A DNA stretch of 12,641 bases from Fen-1118 sp964491625 (lineage in GTDB: Bacteria; Myxococcota_A; Polyangia; Fen-1088): the NCBI GenBank assembly GCA_964491625.1, contig CAZBIU010000200.1:1-12641 (forward strand), written 5' to 3'. Positions 6,784 to 12,641 of the stretch are shown here, in pieces (within the stretch, counting starts at the first letter, position 1; each line of letters starts with the position of its first letter). Both the position numbers and the translations under genes were made by a program. A model generated the notes under the pieces. It had not been told where the DNA came from and made no database searches. It saw only the letters and a list, made by a program, of their open reading frames with translations.

Positions 6784-8895
6784 GTGACTGACAAGGGTTG
6801 TTCCGCCCTCCATCAGTTCCACAGCCGTACCGAGATTGCGCTCGTCGCGCTCTTCTTTTGCGTATTGGGCGGATGCACGGATCCGCCCAAGGCCGGCTCC
6901 ACCCCAAAGCCCAATATCCTCTTCATCCTGGTTGATGACATGGGTTGGGGCGACCTGGGCGTATTTTACCAGAACGGCCGAGGCTTCGCCGCCAACCGGC
7001 ATCAGCCGGCTTTCGCCACCCCGAAGCTCGACACGCTGGCTGCCGAGGGCCTTCAGCTCCGCCGACATTACTCGCCCGCGCCGGTCTGTGCGCCATCGCG
7101 CGCCTCACTTCTGCTGGGTGTGCATCAGGGCCATGCCAATGTCCGCGACAACCAATTCGACAAGGCGCTTGAGAATAACCACACGCTGGCCAGCGTGCTC
7201 AAGCAGGCCGGCTACGCCACGGCGGCGTTTGGCAAATGGGGACTGCAGGGCAGCGGCGACATTCCGGAGGCGCACCCGCAGTACCGCGGCTTCGACTATT
7301 TCTTTGGCTACCAGACCCACGTGAACGGCCACTACCACTACCCGAAGGAGGACGGCCAGACTGTCTGGGACGGCTTTGGCACCGACATCACCGGTCAACT
7401 GGACAATTGCTATACCGCCGACCTGTGGACTGCTCGGGCGAAGAAATGGATTGCGGACCATTGCTCCGACAATAGGTCCCAGCCTTTCTTCATCTACCTC
7501 GCCTACGACACGCCTCATGCAGAGCTGGAGATCCCGTCGTCGCCCTATCCGGCGGGCGGCGGTTTGGGCGGCGGTGTGCAATGGACCGGCACCCCCGGCG
7601 CCATGCTCAACACCGCATCAGGCAGCATCAATGCTTTCATCTACCCCGACTACGCCAACGCCACGTGGGACGACGACGCAGACCCCGCCACTGCCGAGGT
7701 GCCCTGGCCGGACGCCGAGAAGCGGCATGCAAGCATGATTCGCCGACTCGACGACGCCGTCGCCGACCTTGTCCAGCTCATGAAGGACCTCGGAATCGAC
7801 AACAGCACACTTGTGGTCTTCACTTCGGACAACGGCCCACACAATGAGGGCGAAACCTACGGCACCCAGGATCCCACCTTCTTCGATTCGTTCGGTCCCA
7901 TGGACGGCATCAAGCGCGACACCTGGGAGGGCGGCATGCGCGAGCCCACGCTGGTACGCTGGCCCGGACACATCCCGGCAGGCACGACCAGCATGACGGC
8001 CTCCCAGTTCCATGATTGGTTGCCGACCTTCGTGGATCTGGCCGGGCTGCCGGCGCCGGCTCGTAGCGACGGCGTCTCGCTGGTGCCCACCCTCACCGGG
8101 GTCGGCAAGCAGCGCCCCGGCACGATCTACGTGGAATACGACGTTGGCGGGACCACGCCCGACTACGCCGAATTCGAACCTTCCCGTCGCGGCGCAACTC
8201 GCAACCAGGAGCAGGTCGTCTATCTGGATGGCTACAAGGGCATCCGCTACAATGTTCTTTCAAATAGCGACGGTTTCCAAATCTACGACACGCTCGGCGA
8301 CGCCAAGGAAACCGCCAACCTGGCCGGGAGCAGCACGTATTTCACAAGCCTCCAGCAGCGAATGAAGGACCGCATTTTGCAAATGCGCCGCCCGCTCTCC
8401 GATGCCCCGCGCCCGTTCGACAGTGACCTCATTCCACCCGATCCGACGCCCGATCTGGTGACTGGCCTTGATTACCGCGCCTTCGAGGGCGAATTCCCAT
8501 GGGTCCCCGATTTCACGCCGATGGCCGAAGCGGCTTCTGGCATCTCTACCGGAATCGATCTCGGCGTGCGCACCCGCGACGACAACATCGGTCTCTTCTA
8601 CAGCGGCTATCTCGACGTACCCGCCGACGGAAACTACTCCTTCTACCTCACCGCGGACGGCCGCGCGTTTTTGCGCATTCACGACGCGAGCGTGCTTGAC
8701 GCCGACTTTGGCTACCAAGGTGGCAGCGAAGTGTCCGCCTCCATCAATCTTATGGCCGGCCGCCACGCGCTCCGCCTTTCCTACGCGCGAGGCACCGGCG
8801 GCACGCCCGCGCTGTCCCTCCAGTGGAGCAGCGCCAACATCGCCAAGCAGGCGATCCCGACGACGGCGCTGTTGCATGATAGCGCCGGTGGCTAA
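6784..8895 (+). CDS. Sulfatase lipoprotein with C-terminal PA14 domain
   Basis: A 703-residue product starting at GTG 6784, with GAAAG (6775-6779) just upstream. The signal segment IALVALFFCVLGGC ends in a lipobox, so C31 is probably lipidated. Next comes a type I sulfatase domain: metal ligands D51-D52 in VDDMGWGD, the CxPSR signature CAPSR whose C102 should be converted to formylglycine, GKWGL (K151), THVNGHYHY, and metal ligands D349-N350 in SDNGPHN. From about residue 560, and especially DVPADGNYSFYLTADGRAFLRI, the C-terminal region matches a PA14 beta-sandwich, known as a carbohydrate-binding accessory domain. Family knowledge: hydrolysis of sulfate esters, commonly on glycans or aryl compounds. 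A membrane-anchored sulfoglycan-degrading enzyme is inferred. Maturation requires FGE or anSME, neither encoded here. The frame stays open upstream to 6379 but that part lacks protein-like composition. It ends 9 bases from the convergent cation transporter stop. Confidence 0.9.
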   Translation: MTDKGCSALHQFHSRTEIALVALFFCVLGGCTDPPKAGSTPKPNILFILVDDMGWGDLGVFYQNGRGFAANRHQPAFATPKLDTLAAEGLQLRRHYSPAPVCAPSRASLLLGVHQGHANVRDNQFDKALENNHTLASVLKQAGYATAAFGKWGLQGSGDIPEAHPQYRGFDYFFGYQTHVNGHYHYPKEDGQTVWDGFGTDITGQLDNCYTADLWTARAKKWIADHCSDNRSQPFFIYLAYDTPHAELEIPSSPYPAGGGLGGGVQWTGTPGAMLNTASGSINAFIYPDYANATWDDDADPATAEVPWPDAEKRHASMIRRLDDAVADLVQLMKDLGIDNSTLVVFTSDNGPHNEGETYGTQDPTFFDSFGPMDGIKRDTWEGGMREPTLVRWPGHIPAGTTSMTASQFHDWLPTFVDLAGLPAPARSDGVSLVPTLTGVGKQRPGTIYVEYDVGGTTPDYAEFEPSRRGATRNQEQVVYLDGYKGIRYNVLSNSDGFQIYDTLGDAKETANLAGSSTYFTSLQQRMKDRILQMRRPLSDAPRPFDSDLIPPDPTPDLVTGLDYRAFEGEFPWVPDFTPMAEAASGISTGIDLGVRTRDDNIGLFYSGYLDVPADGNYSFYLTADGRAFLRIHDASVLDADFGYQGGSEVSASINLMAGRHALRLSYARGTGGTPALSLQWSSANIAKQAIPTTALLHDSAGG

Positions 8896-8904
8896 CAAGC
8901 CTAT

Positions 8905-9609
8905 TCAGGCGCAAGCGCAGTCTTCACCGCGCCAAGCCTCGCGCCCCTCAACCACCAGGAAATAGGTCATGCCAAGCGCAGCCACCGGATCGGCCCACCA
9001 CCAGCCGAACGCGGCGTTGAGCCCGATCCCAATCAGCGTGGTGAGAGAGAGCCACCAGCACGCCGTGGTCTGGAACGAGTCAGCTTCCATCGCCCGACTG
9101 GCAAGCGCGGCGGCAGCTCGCCGCTTGGCGCGCGCGAGCCACGCCATCGCCACCATCGAGATCGCAGTGATGATGATTCCCGCAAAGGTTGGCTCGGGCC
9201 GCTCACGATGAAACAAGTCCTTCGCCGCTTCGACCACGACATAGCCGGCGAGCAGGAAGAGCGAAAGCCCTACCAACTTGTGCGCCCGCCGGTCCAAGCG
9301 CTCGATCTCGTCGTGATCGCGGGCGTGCTTTTCGGCGTAGAGCCGCCAGAGCAGAATGCCGCCTGAGGCAGTCTCAACAAAGCTGTCGATGCCGAAGCCA
9401 AGTAAGGCAACGCTGCCGGCGGTCAGCGCAAAGGCCACCGAGACGAGCCCCTCCACGATATTCCAAGCGACCGTCAGGTACTCAAGCTGCATGGCCCGTC
9501 GAAGCAGCTGCAGACGCTTGCCCGTCTCGTCTCGCCCGCCTTCGCGTACCGCGACAGCATCGTCACAGGAGCAGCATTCCGTCGTTTCTGTGTCCTCAGC
9601 CTCGCTCAT
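8905..9609 (-). CDS. Cation diffusion facilitator-like transporter with Cys-rich termini
   Basis: The 234-residue product has six predicted membrane helices (about 46-62, 66-82, 112-128, 142-158, 183-201 and 205-220) and the acidic pairs expected of a cation diffusion facilitator/TMEM163-like transporter. These are D75 and E79 in GIDSFVE on helix 2 and D177 in EADSFQT before helix 5, with D207 in WADPVAA after it. Family members export divalent metals such as Zn, Fe or Mn by proton exchange across the inner membrane. The usual long C-terminal cytoplasmic domain is missing; the protein ends in CACA. The N-terminus has a Cys cluster ECCSC (11-15), so both ends could hold metal. Start at 9607-9609 is chosen for GGAAG about 7 bases upstream; an in-frame ATG at 9654 lies too near the preceding gene. 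It follows the VOC remnant by 70 bases on the same strand and may be read from the same promoter. Substrate unknown. Confidence 0.82.
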   Translation of the reverse strand: MSEAEDTETTECCSCDDAVAVREGGRDETGKRLQLLRRAMQLEYLTVAWNIVEGLVSVAFALTAGSVALLGFGIDSFVETASGGILLWRLYAEKHARDHDEIERLDRRAHKLVGLSLFLLAGYVVVEAAKDLFHRERPEPTFAGIIITAISMVAMAWLARAKRRAAAALASRAMEADSFQTTACWWLSLTTLIGIGLNAAFGWWWADPVAALGMTYFLVVEGREAWRGEDCACA

Positions 9610-9679
9610 CGGGTACTTCCGGCGAAGCATAGCCTGGCCCGGGGTCTGGAGCACGAACCCGCGGGCCCGTCGCCTCGAG

Positions 9680-9901
9680 CTACGACCGGTAGGCCTTCTT
9701 TAGGGTAGCAATGTCGAGCTTCACCATCCTGAGCACGGCGTCGCTCGCCCTCCTGCTGCGAGCGGGCTCCTTGTCGCGCATCCTCTGGTCGAGGACCGCG
9801 GGCACGATCTGCCACCGCAAGCCGAATCGATCGATGAGCCAGCCGCACGCCTGGGCCTTGCCCCCGTCGGCGAGCAGCGCAAAGATCTTGCTGCGAGCCA
9901 T
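9680..9901 (-). pseudogene. Shrunken VOC (PhnB/glyoxalase-like) gene, probably internally deleted
   Basis: A 73-residue frame whose residues ~9-73 correspond to the C-terminal part of the PhnB-like VOC family (old label '3-demethylubiquinone methyltransferase-like'): LLADGGKAQACGWLIDRFGL, then RWQIVP, then a MVKLDIATLKKAY tail. Full members run about 130-160 residues and contain two paired beta-alpha-beta-beta-beta modules. Here the first module and part of the second are missing, so a metal site cannot form. Yet the frame has its own strong ribosome site (GAGGAG, 6-7 bases before ATG 9899-9901). It also opens MARSKI, similar to the common N-terminus of intact relatives, which suggests an in-frame internal deletion rather than loss of the 5' end. 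It lies 10 bases after the upstream DGPF gene, in the position where a VOC gene is a plausible partner in DGPF operons. It may still be translated; activity is unlikely. Confidence 0.7.
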
Positions 9902-9911
9902 GGCTTTCTCC

Positions 9912-10346
9912 TCACGAGGTGTGCGGCCGGCCGATCTCGGCGCGCAGGCGTTCCTCCTGGGCGCGCAGCTCGGGCGTGAATTCCTCGCCGAAGTCTTCGG
10001 CCTCGAAGATGGGCCGGATTTCCAGCTCGCCTTCTTCCCCTGGCATAGGATCCGGGCAGCGCCTGACCCAGTCGAGGGCTTCGTCCATCGACTTTACTTG
10101 CCAGATCCAGAACCCGGCCACGACCTCCTTGGTTTCGGCGAACGGCCCGTCGGTGATCATTTTCTTGCCACGCGAGAAACGCACGCGCTTGCCCGTGCTG
10201 CTCGGGTGCAGCCCTTCGCCGGCCAGCATGACACCGGCCTTCACCAACTGCTCGTTGAAGCGCCCCATCTCGGCGAGGAGCTTCTCGTCGGGCAGCGCGC
10301 CCGACTCGGACTTCTTCGTCGCTTTGACCATGACCATGACTTTCAT
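9912..10346 (-). CDS. DGPF-domain (YCII-related) protein, C-terminally extended
   Basis: A 144-residue member of the DGPF/YCII-related fold family (dimeric alpha/beta ferredoxin-like barrel). The signature DGPFAETKE begins at D66; before it lies the helix LAEMGRFNEQLVKAG and a GEGLHPSSTGKRVRF strand, and after it FWIWQVKSMDEALDWV. The last ~25 residues (EFTPELRAQEERLRAEIGR) form a charged helix absent from the two paralogues in the window. Family knowledge: genes of this type sit next to ECF sigma factors, especially the TPR-tailed ECF42 group; their biochemical role is not established. Start is fixed by AAGGAG nine or so bases before ATG 10344-10346. It is second in a leftward unit, 43 bases after the first DGPF gene, with no internal copy of the TGTCGG-type promoter. 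It is followed after 10 bases by the VOC remnant. Confidence 0.88.
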   Translation of the reverse strand: MKVMVMVKATKKSESGALPDEKLLAEMGRFNEQLVKAGVMLAGEGLHPSSTGKRVRFSRGKKMITDGPFAETKEVVAGFWIWQVKSMDEALDWVRRCPDPMPGEEGELEIRPIFEAEDFGEEFTPELRAQEERLRAEIGRPHTS

Positions 10347-10389
10347 TGCTCACTCCTTTGTGTGTCTGTTCTCGATGCTTCCTCGATCG

Positions 10390-10761
10390 CTACGGCCCCA
10401 TGCCGGGATCGAACATCGGTCGCACCTCGGACTCGCCCTCGAAGGCGGGCCAGTGCTTGCGGTGAAGCTCCATGAACTCGGTCGCGATGCGGACCGCCTC
10501 GGCCTTCGAGTCGGCCTTCAGAATCGCCCAGCCGCCGATGACCTCTTTGCTTTCGGTGAACGGGCCGTCGGTGACGCTCAGCTCGCCCTTGGCAAGCCGG
10601 ACGCGGAGCCCGTCCTTGCTGGGCAAGAGGCCCCCGGTGTCGACCAGAACGCCGTCCTTCATCGACTTTTCGACAAACTTGCCCATTGCTTCCATGAGCG
10701 CGGCGGGCGGTTGGGACTCGCGGTACTTCTCCGAGTGTCGGATGAAACACAGGTACTTCAT
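10390..10761 (-). CDS. DGPF-domain (YCII-related) protein
   Basis: The 123-residue product has the compact layout of the family: strand MKYLCFIRHSE, helix LMEAMGKFVEKSMKDG, strand region TGGLLPSKDGLRVRL, the signature DGPFTESKE at residues 65-73, then WAILKADSKAEAVRIA and a C-terminal GESEVRPMF strand. The ATG at 10759-10761 is chosen because GAGGAGG (10767-10773) lies at ideal distance; a longer frame to 10818 would cover the promoter. It is the first gene of the second leftward unit, preceded by its own TGTCGG-N17-CGTC site, which separates it from the sigma gene 88 bases upstream. This suggests it is a direct target of the sigma factor rather than a passive downstream gene. Catalytic activity for stand-alone DGPF proteins is unproven, so no reaction is proposed. 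Confidence 0.9.
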   Translation of the reverse strand: MKYLCFIRHSEKYRESQPPAALMEAMGKFVEKSMKDGVLVDTGGLLPSKDGLRVRLAKGELSVTDGPFTESKEVIGGWAILKADSKAEAVRIATEFMELHRKHWPAFEGESEVRPMFDPGMGP

Positions 10762-10790
10762 GGGATCCTCCTCGTTGGTTGCGTCCGAAG

Positions 10791-10817
10791 GACGAAAGAG
10801 CTCGGGCGCAACCGACA
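10791..10817 (-). promoter_or_regulatory. ECF42-type promoter before the second DGPF operon
   Basis: On the minus strand TGTCGG (10817-10812), a 17-base spacer and CGTC (10794-10791). This is identical in both half-sites and spacing to the sites at 12542-12568 and 12597-12623. The bipartite consensus I recall for ECF42 sigma factors is TGTCGA in the -35 and CG(A/T)C in the -10. A transcript starting about seven bases downstream, near 10784, would leave a leader of about 20 bases with GAGGAGG before the ATG at 10761. The site lies just past the end of the sigma gene. Confidence 0.78.
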
Positions 10818-10848
10818 CGCGTGCTGATCTTTTTATCGTTGCCGGCCG

Positions 10849-12123
10849 TCAACTGGCGACCGTTTGCGTCGTCTTGGGCGAAGCGCGGCTCATCAAACGA
10901 TCGAGGTGCGTGCGAATGTGGGCGGCCTCGGCCGGCGTATGAGCAAGCGCGATGGCGCGGTCGAACGCCTCCCGCGCCTCCTGGTGGCGGCCGAGCTGCA
11001 TGAGCAGGGCGCCCTTGACGCCGAAGAAGTAGAAGTAGCTGTCGAGCTTGGGCGCGAGCGGCTCGAGCATCGCGAGCGCCGCTGCCGGCCCTTGCACCTT
11101 GGACAATGCAACCGCGCGGTTCAGGCTGACCACCGGCGACGGCCGCAGTTGTTCAAGGGCGGCATAGAGAAGATCGATCTGGCGCCAGTCGGTGTCTTCG
11201 GTCCGCACGGCCCTGGCGTGCAAGGCCGAAATGGCTGCCTGAATCTGGTAGGGCCCGCGGGTTTGGTGGCGAATCGCTTTGTCGAGCAGCGCAAGCCCTT
11301 CCTCGATGAGGCCGCGGTTCCATCGCTGGCGGTCTTGGTCTTCCAGCAAAACGATGGCGCCGGCCCCGTCCAGCCGCGCCTGCGCGCGGGCGTGCTGAAG
11401 TAGCAAGAGCGCGAGCAAGCCCATGAGCTCAGGCTCCGAGGGAAACAGGCGCAAGAGTAAGCGCGCCAGCCGGATGGCTTCCTCGCACAAGGAGGCGCGT
11501 ATGAGAGCATCCCCGCCAGTCGCCGAGTAGCCTTCGTTGAACATCAGATAGATCACGGCCGCGACGCCGGCCAGACGCTGCGTGCGCTCGTGCTCGTCTG
11601 GGGTCTCGAAGGGAACGTTGGCGTCGGCGACCCGTGTTTTGGCGCGCGTGATCCTTTGTTCCATGGCCGCCTCGCTGACCAGGAAGGCGTTCGCGATCTC
11701 CTTGACCGTGAGGCCCGAGACGATGCGCAGGGCCAGGGCGATCTGCTGCGTAGCTGGCAAGTCGGGATGGCAGCAAATGAAGAGCAGGCGCAAAATGTCG
11801 TCTCGATACTGGGCGTTGTCCAGGTGCTGGGCCAGCTCCCCCTCGGTATCGTCCAGGCTCGACAGCGCGTCCTCGGGCGGCAAGGGCCTCTGCTTGCTCT
11901 GTCGCCGGACGGTGTCGAGGGCTGCATTGCGCCCGACGAAGATCAGCCAGGCAGCCGGATCGTGGGGCGGGCTTCGGCCTGGCCAATTCTTGAGCGCAGC
12001 CAGGCAGGCCTCCTGAAACGCTTCCTCGGCCAGGTCCAGGTCGCCGAAGTAGCGCGTAAGCGCGCCCAATACGCGCGGTCTTGCCGAGCGCAAGGTGAGA
12101 TCGATCCACGCGAGGTCGTTCAC
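10849..12123 (-). CDS. ECF RNA polymerase sigma factor with DUF6596/TPR tail (ECF42 type)
   Basis: The 424-residue product joins a short ECF core to a long C-terminal extension. Region 2 spans about 15-80 (FGDLDLAEEAFQEACLAAL for core binding, then PAAWLIFVGRNAALD for -10 recognition). Region 4 spans about 108-166 with helix-turn-helix LTVKEIANAFLVSEAAMEQ for -35 recognition. Residues ~185-290 are the DUF6596-type segment (YLMFNEGYSATGGD) and ~330-410 are TPR-like (SLNRAVALSKVQGPAAALAML; AREAFDRAIAL). This layout, the length and the DGPF neighbours match group ECF42. These factors lack a classical anti-sigma partner, and none is encoded next to it; the tail is thought to take part in control. 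Translation starts at GTG 12121-12123, overlapping the TGA of the preceding DGPF gene by four bases (GTGA), so the two are coupled and share the promoter at 12542-12568. Positive self-regulation is inferred from that site. Confidence 0.93.
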   Translation of the reverse strand: MNDLAWIDLTLRSARPRVLGALTRYFGDLDLAEEAFQEACLAALKNWPGRSPPHDPAAWLIFVGRNAALDTVRRQSKQRPLPPEDALSSLDDTEGELAQHLDNAQYRDDILRLLFICCHPDLPATQQIALALRIVSGLTVKEIANAFLVSEAAMEQRITRAKTRVADANVPFETPDEHERTQRLAGVAAVIYLMFNEGYSATGGDALIRASLCEEAIRLARLLLRLFPSEPELMGLLALLLLQHARAQARLDGAGAIVLLEDQDRQRWNRGLIEEGLALLDKAIRHQTRGPYQIQAAISALHARAVRTEDTDWRQIDLLYAALEQLRPSPVVSLNRAVALSKVQGPAAALAMLEPLAPKLDSYFYFFGVKGALLMQLGRHQEAREAFDRAIALAHTPAEAAHIRTHLDRLMSRASPKTTQTVAS

Positions 12124-12518
12124 TTGATTCCAGCGCCCGGTAAGAAGAGCGAAATGGGGCGCAGCTCGTACGCCCCGCCGGGATTGGCGTGGCCGAGCTC
12201 GCGCGCGATGTCCAGGGCCTCATCGAGGCCCGCGCATTGGATGACGTAGAAGCCGAGAAGTTGCTCCTTGGTCTCGGCAAAAGGGCCATCGGTGATAACC
12301 GGCGGCTCGGGGCCCGGCTCGATCCGCTTGCCCTGTCCGCCCTTTCGCAGCGTGGTGGCCGCGGTGGTTGGCATCAAGCGGGCCACCGGTCCGAGCTTGC
12401 CGGCCCTGGCGAGATTGCTGTTCACAACCGCCAGCCGAGCCATGACCATGTCGTCTTCCTCTTTGGTCCAAGCCCCGGTGATGTCTTCGTTGTTGTAACA
12501 GAGAATGGCATACAGCAT
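12120..12518 (-). CDS. DGPF-domain (YCII-related) protein coupled to the sigma gene
   Basis: The 132-residue product has the family order: strand MLYAILCYN, helix with MVMARLAVVNSNLARAGK, strand region RLMPTTAATTLRKG, signature DGPFAETKE starting at D77, then GFYVIQCAGLDEALDIARE and a YELRPIS strand. A Pro/Gly-rich loop (EPGPEPPV) before the signature is longer than in the two paralogues at 9912 and 10390. Start at 12516-12518 is favoured by GGGGGAG (12524-12530); the open frame continues to 12569 but would run through the promoter's -10. Its stop overlaps the sigma factor GTG by four bases. In this family such direct coupling to an ECF sigma gene is typical and suggests the pair works as a unit, perhaps with the DGPF protein acting in signalling or in the response; the exact role is unknown. 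Confidence 0.92.
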   Translation of the reverse strand: MLYAILCYNNEDITGAWTKEEDDMVMARLAVVNSNLARAGKLGPVARLMPTTAATTLRKGGQGKRIEPGPEPPVITDGPFAETKEQLLGFYVIQCAGLDEALDIARELGHANPGGAYELRPISLFLPGAGIK

Positions 12519-12541
12519 CGCAGCTCCCCCTGCTTCCATAC

Positions 12542-12568
12542 GACGATTAACTATGACCAGCGCCGACA
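12542..12568 (-). promoter_or_regulatory. ECF42-type promoter before the DGPF-sigma operon
   Basis: Minus strand: TGTCGG (12568-12563), 17-base spacer, CGTC (12545-12542). A start near 12535 gives a short leader containing GGGGGAG before ATG 12518. The same two half-sites and spacing occur at 10791-10817 and, facing the other way, at 12597-12623. Location directly before the sigma operon suggests autoregulation. Confidence 0.78.
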
Positions 12569-12596
12569 CCCGCGCCGAAAAAAAGTTTGGCCTGGA

Positions 12597-12623
12597 TGTC
12601 GGACTGGCCCACTCCCGTTCGTC
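12597..12623 (+). promoter_or_regulatory. ECF42-type promoter facing right at the window edge
   Basis: Plus strand: TGTCGG (12597-12602), a 17-base spacer and CGTC (12620-12623). It is back-to-back with the leftward site; 28 bases separate the two -35 hexamers. AAAGGAG follows at 12633-12639, so a divergent target gene is expected to start just past base 12641. The half-sites are exact copies of those at the other two positions. Confidence 0.72.
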
Positions 12624-12632
12624 GTCTCGGCG

Positions 12633-12639
12633 AAAGGAG
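12633..12639 (+). promoter_or_regulatory. Strong Shine-Dalgarno of a gene starting outside the window
   Basis: AAAGGAG on the plus strand, ten bases after the -10 half-site of the rightward promoter and two bases before the end of the window. A start codon would be expected within about 4-10 bases beyond the edge. The encoded gene cannot be seen; by analogy with ECF42 loci another DGPF or VOC gene is plausible. Confidence 0.6.
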
Positions 12640-12641
12640 AT

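Noticed and set aside
10671..10680. TGTCGA on the minus strand inside the second-unit DGPF gene as an internal ECF42 promoter
   Set aside because: At 17 bases the sequence is GCGT, not CG(A/T)C, and it lies within coding sequence with no start codon suitably placed downstream.
11590..12249. Plus-strand open frame of 219 codons inside the sigma and DGPF genes
   Set aside because: Mirror frame of clearly recognised genes; high-GC codon bias commonly leaves such antisense frames open.

Overview
This is a GC-rich window, roughly two thirds G+C by impression, with dense bacterial gene packing. It holds eleven protein genes that look intact, two gene remnants and three matching promoter-like sites. 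I see no rRNA, tRNA, CRISPR array, insertion sequence or phage gene. Signal peptides, a lipobox and a probable outer-membrane barrel point to a Gram-negative host. The codon use, the sulfatase-PA14 lipoprotein, the very long M28 peptidase and the ECF42-type sigma/DGPF cluster would suit a myxobacterium or a similar soil or sediment organism, but that is an inference and no marker gene settles it.

Left part (16-5529): three minus-strand genes read leftward. They are a 957-residue cytoplasmic-looking M28 metallopeptidase with a long N-terminal region I do not recognise, an exported YncE-like beta-propeller, and a probable outer-membrane barrel protein whose ATG overlaps the propeller's stop codon. 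A GNAT acetyltransferase diverges from the peptidase. Middle part (5549-8907): an exported dienelactone hydrolase, a 437-base gap carrying the 3' remnant of a TPR-like gene, a sulfatase lipoprotein with a C-terminal PA14 domain, and (convergent to it) a cation diffusion facilitator running to 9609.

Right part (9680-12641) is the most interesting. It encodes an ECF sigma factor of the TPR-tailed ECF42 type and three paralogous DGPF/YCII-fold proteins. One DGPF gene overlaps the sigma gene by four bases. The other two lie in a second leftward unit, followed by a shrunken VOC (PhnB/glyoxalase-like) gene and possibly the cation transporter. Three sites share exactly TGTCGG-N17-CGTC. One lies before the DGPF-sigma operon, one before the second DGPF unit, and one faces right at the window edge just before a strong Shine-Dalgarno, so a divergent gene probably starts immediately outside. 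This closely fits the bipartite promoter reported, as I recall it, for ECF42 sigma factors (TGTCGA / CG(A/T)C). The simplest reading is a self-contained local regulon in which the sigma factor activates its own operon, a second DGPF/VOC operon and an unseen neighbour. The signal it senses and the biochemical role of the DGPF proteins cannot be read from this sequence.
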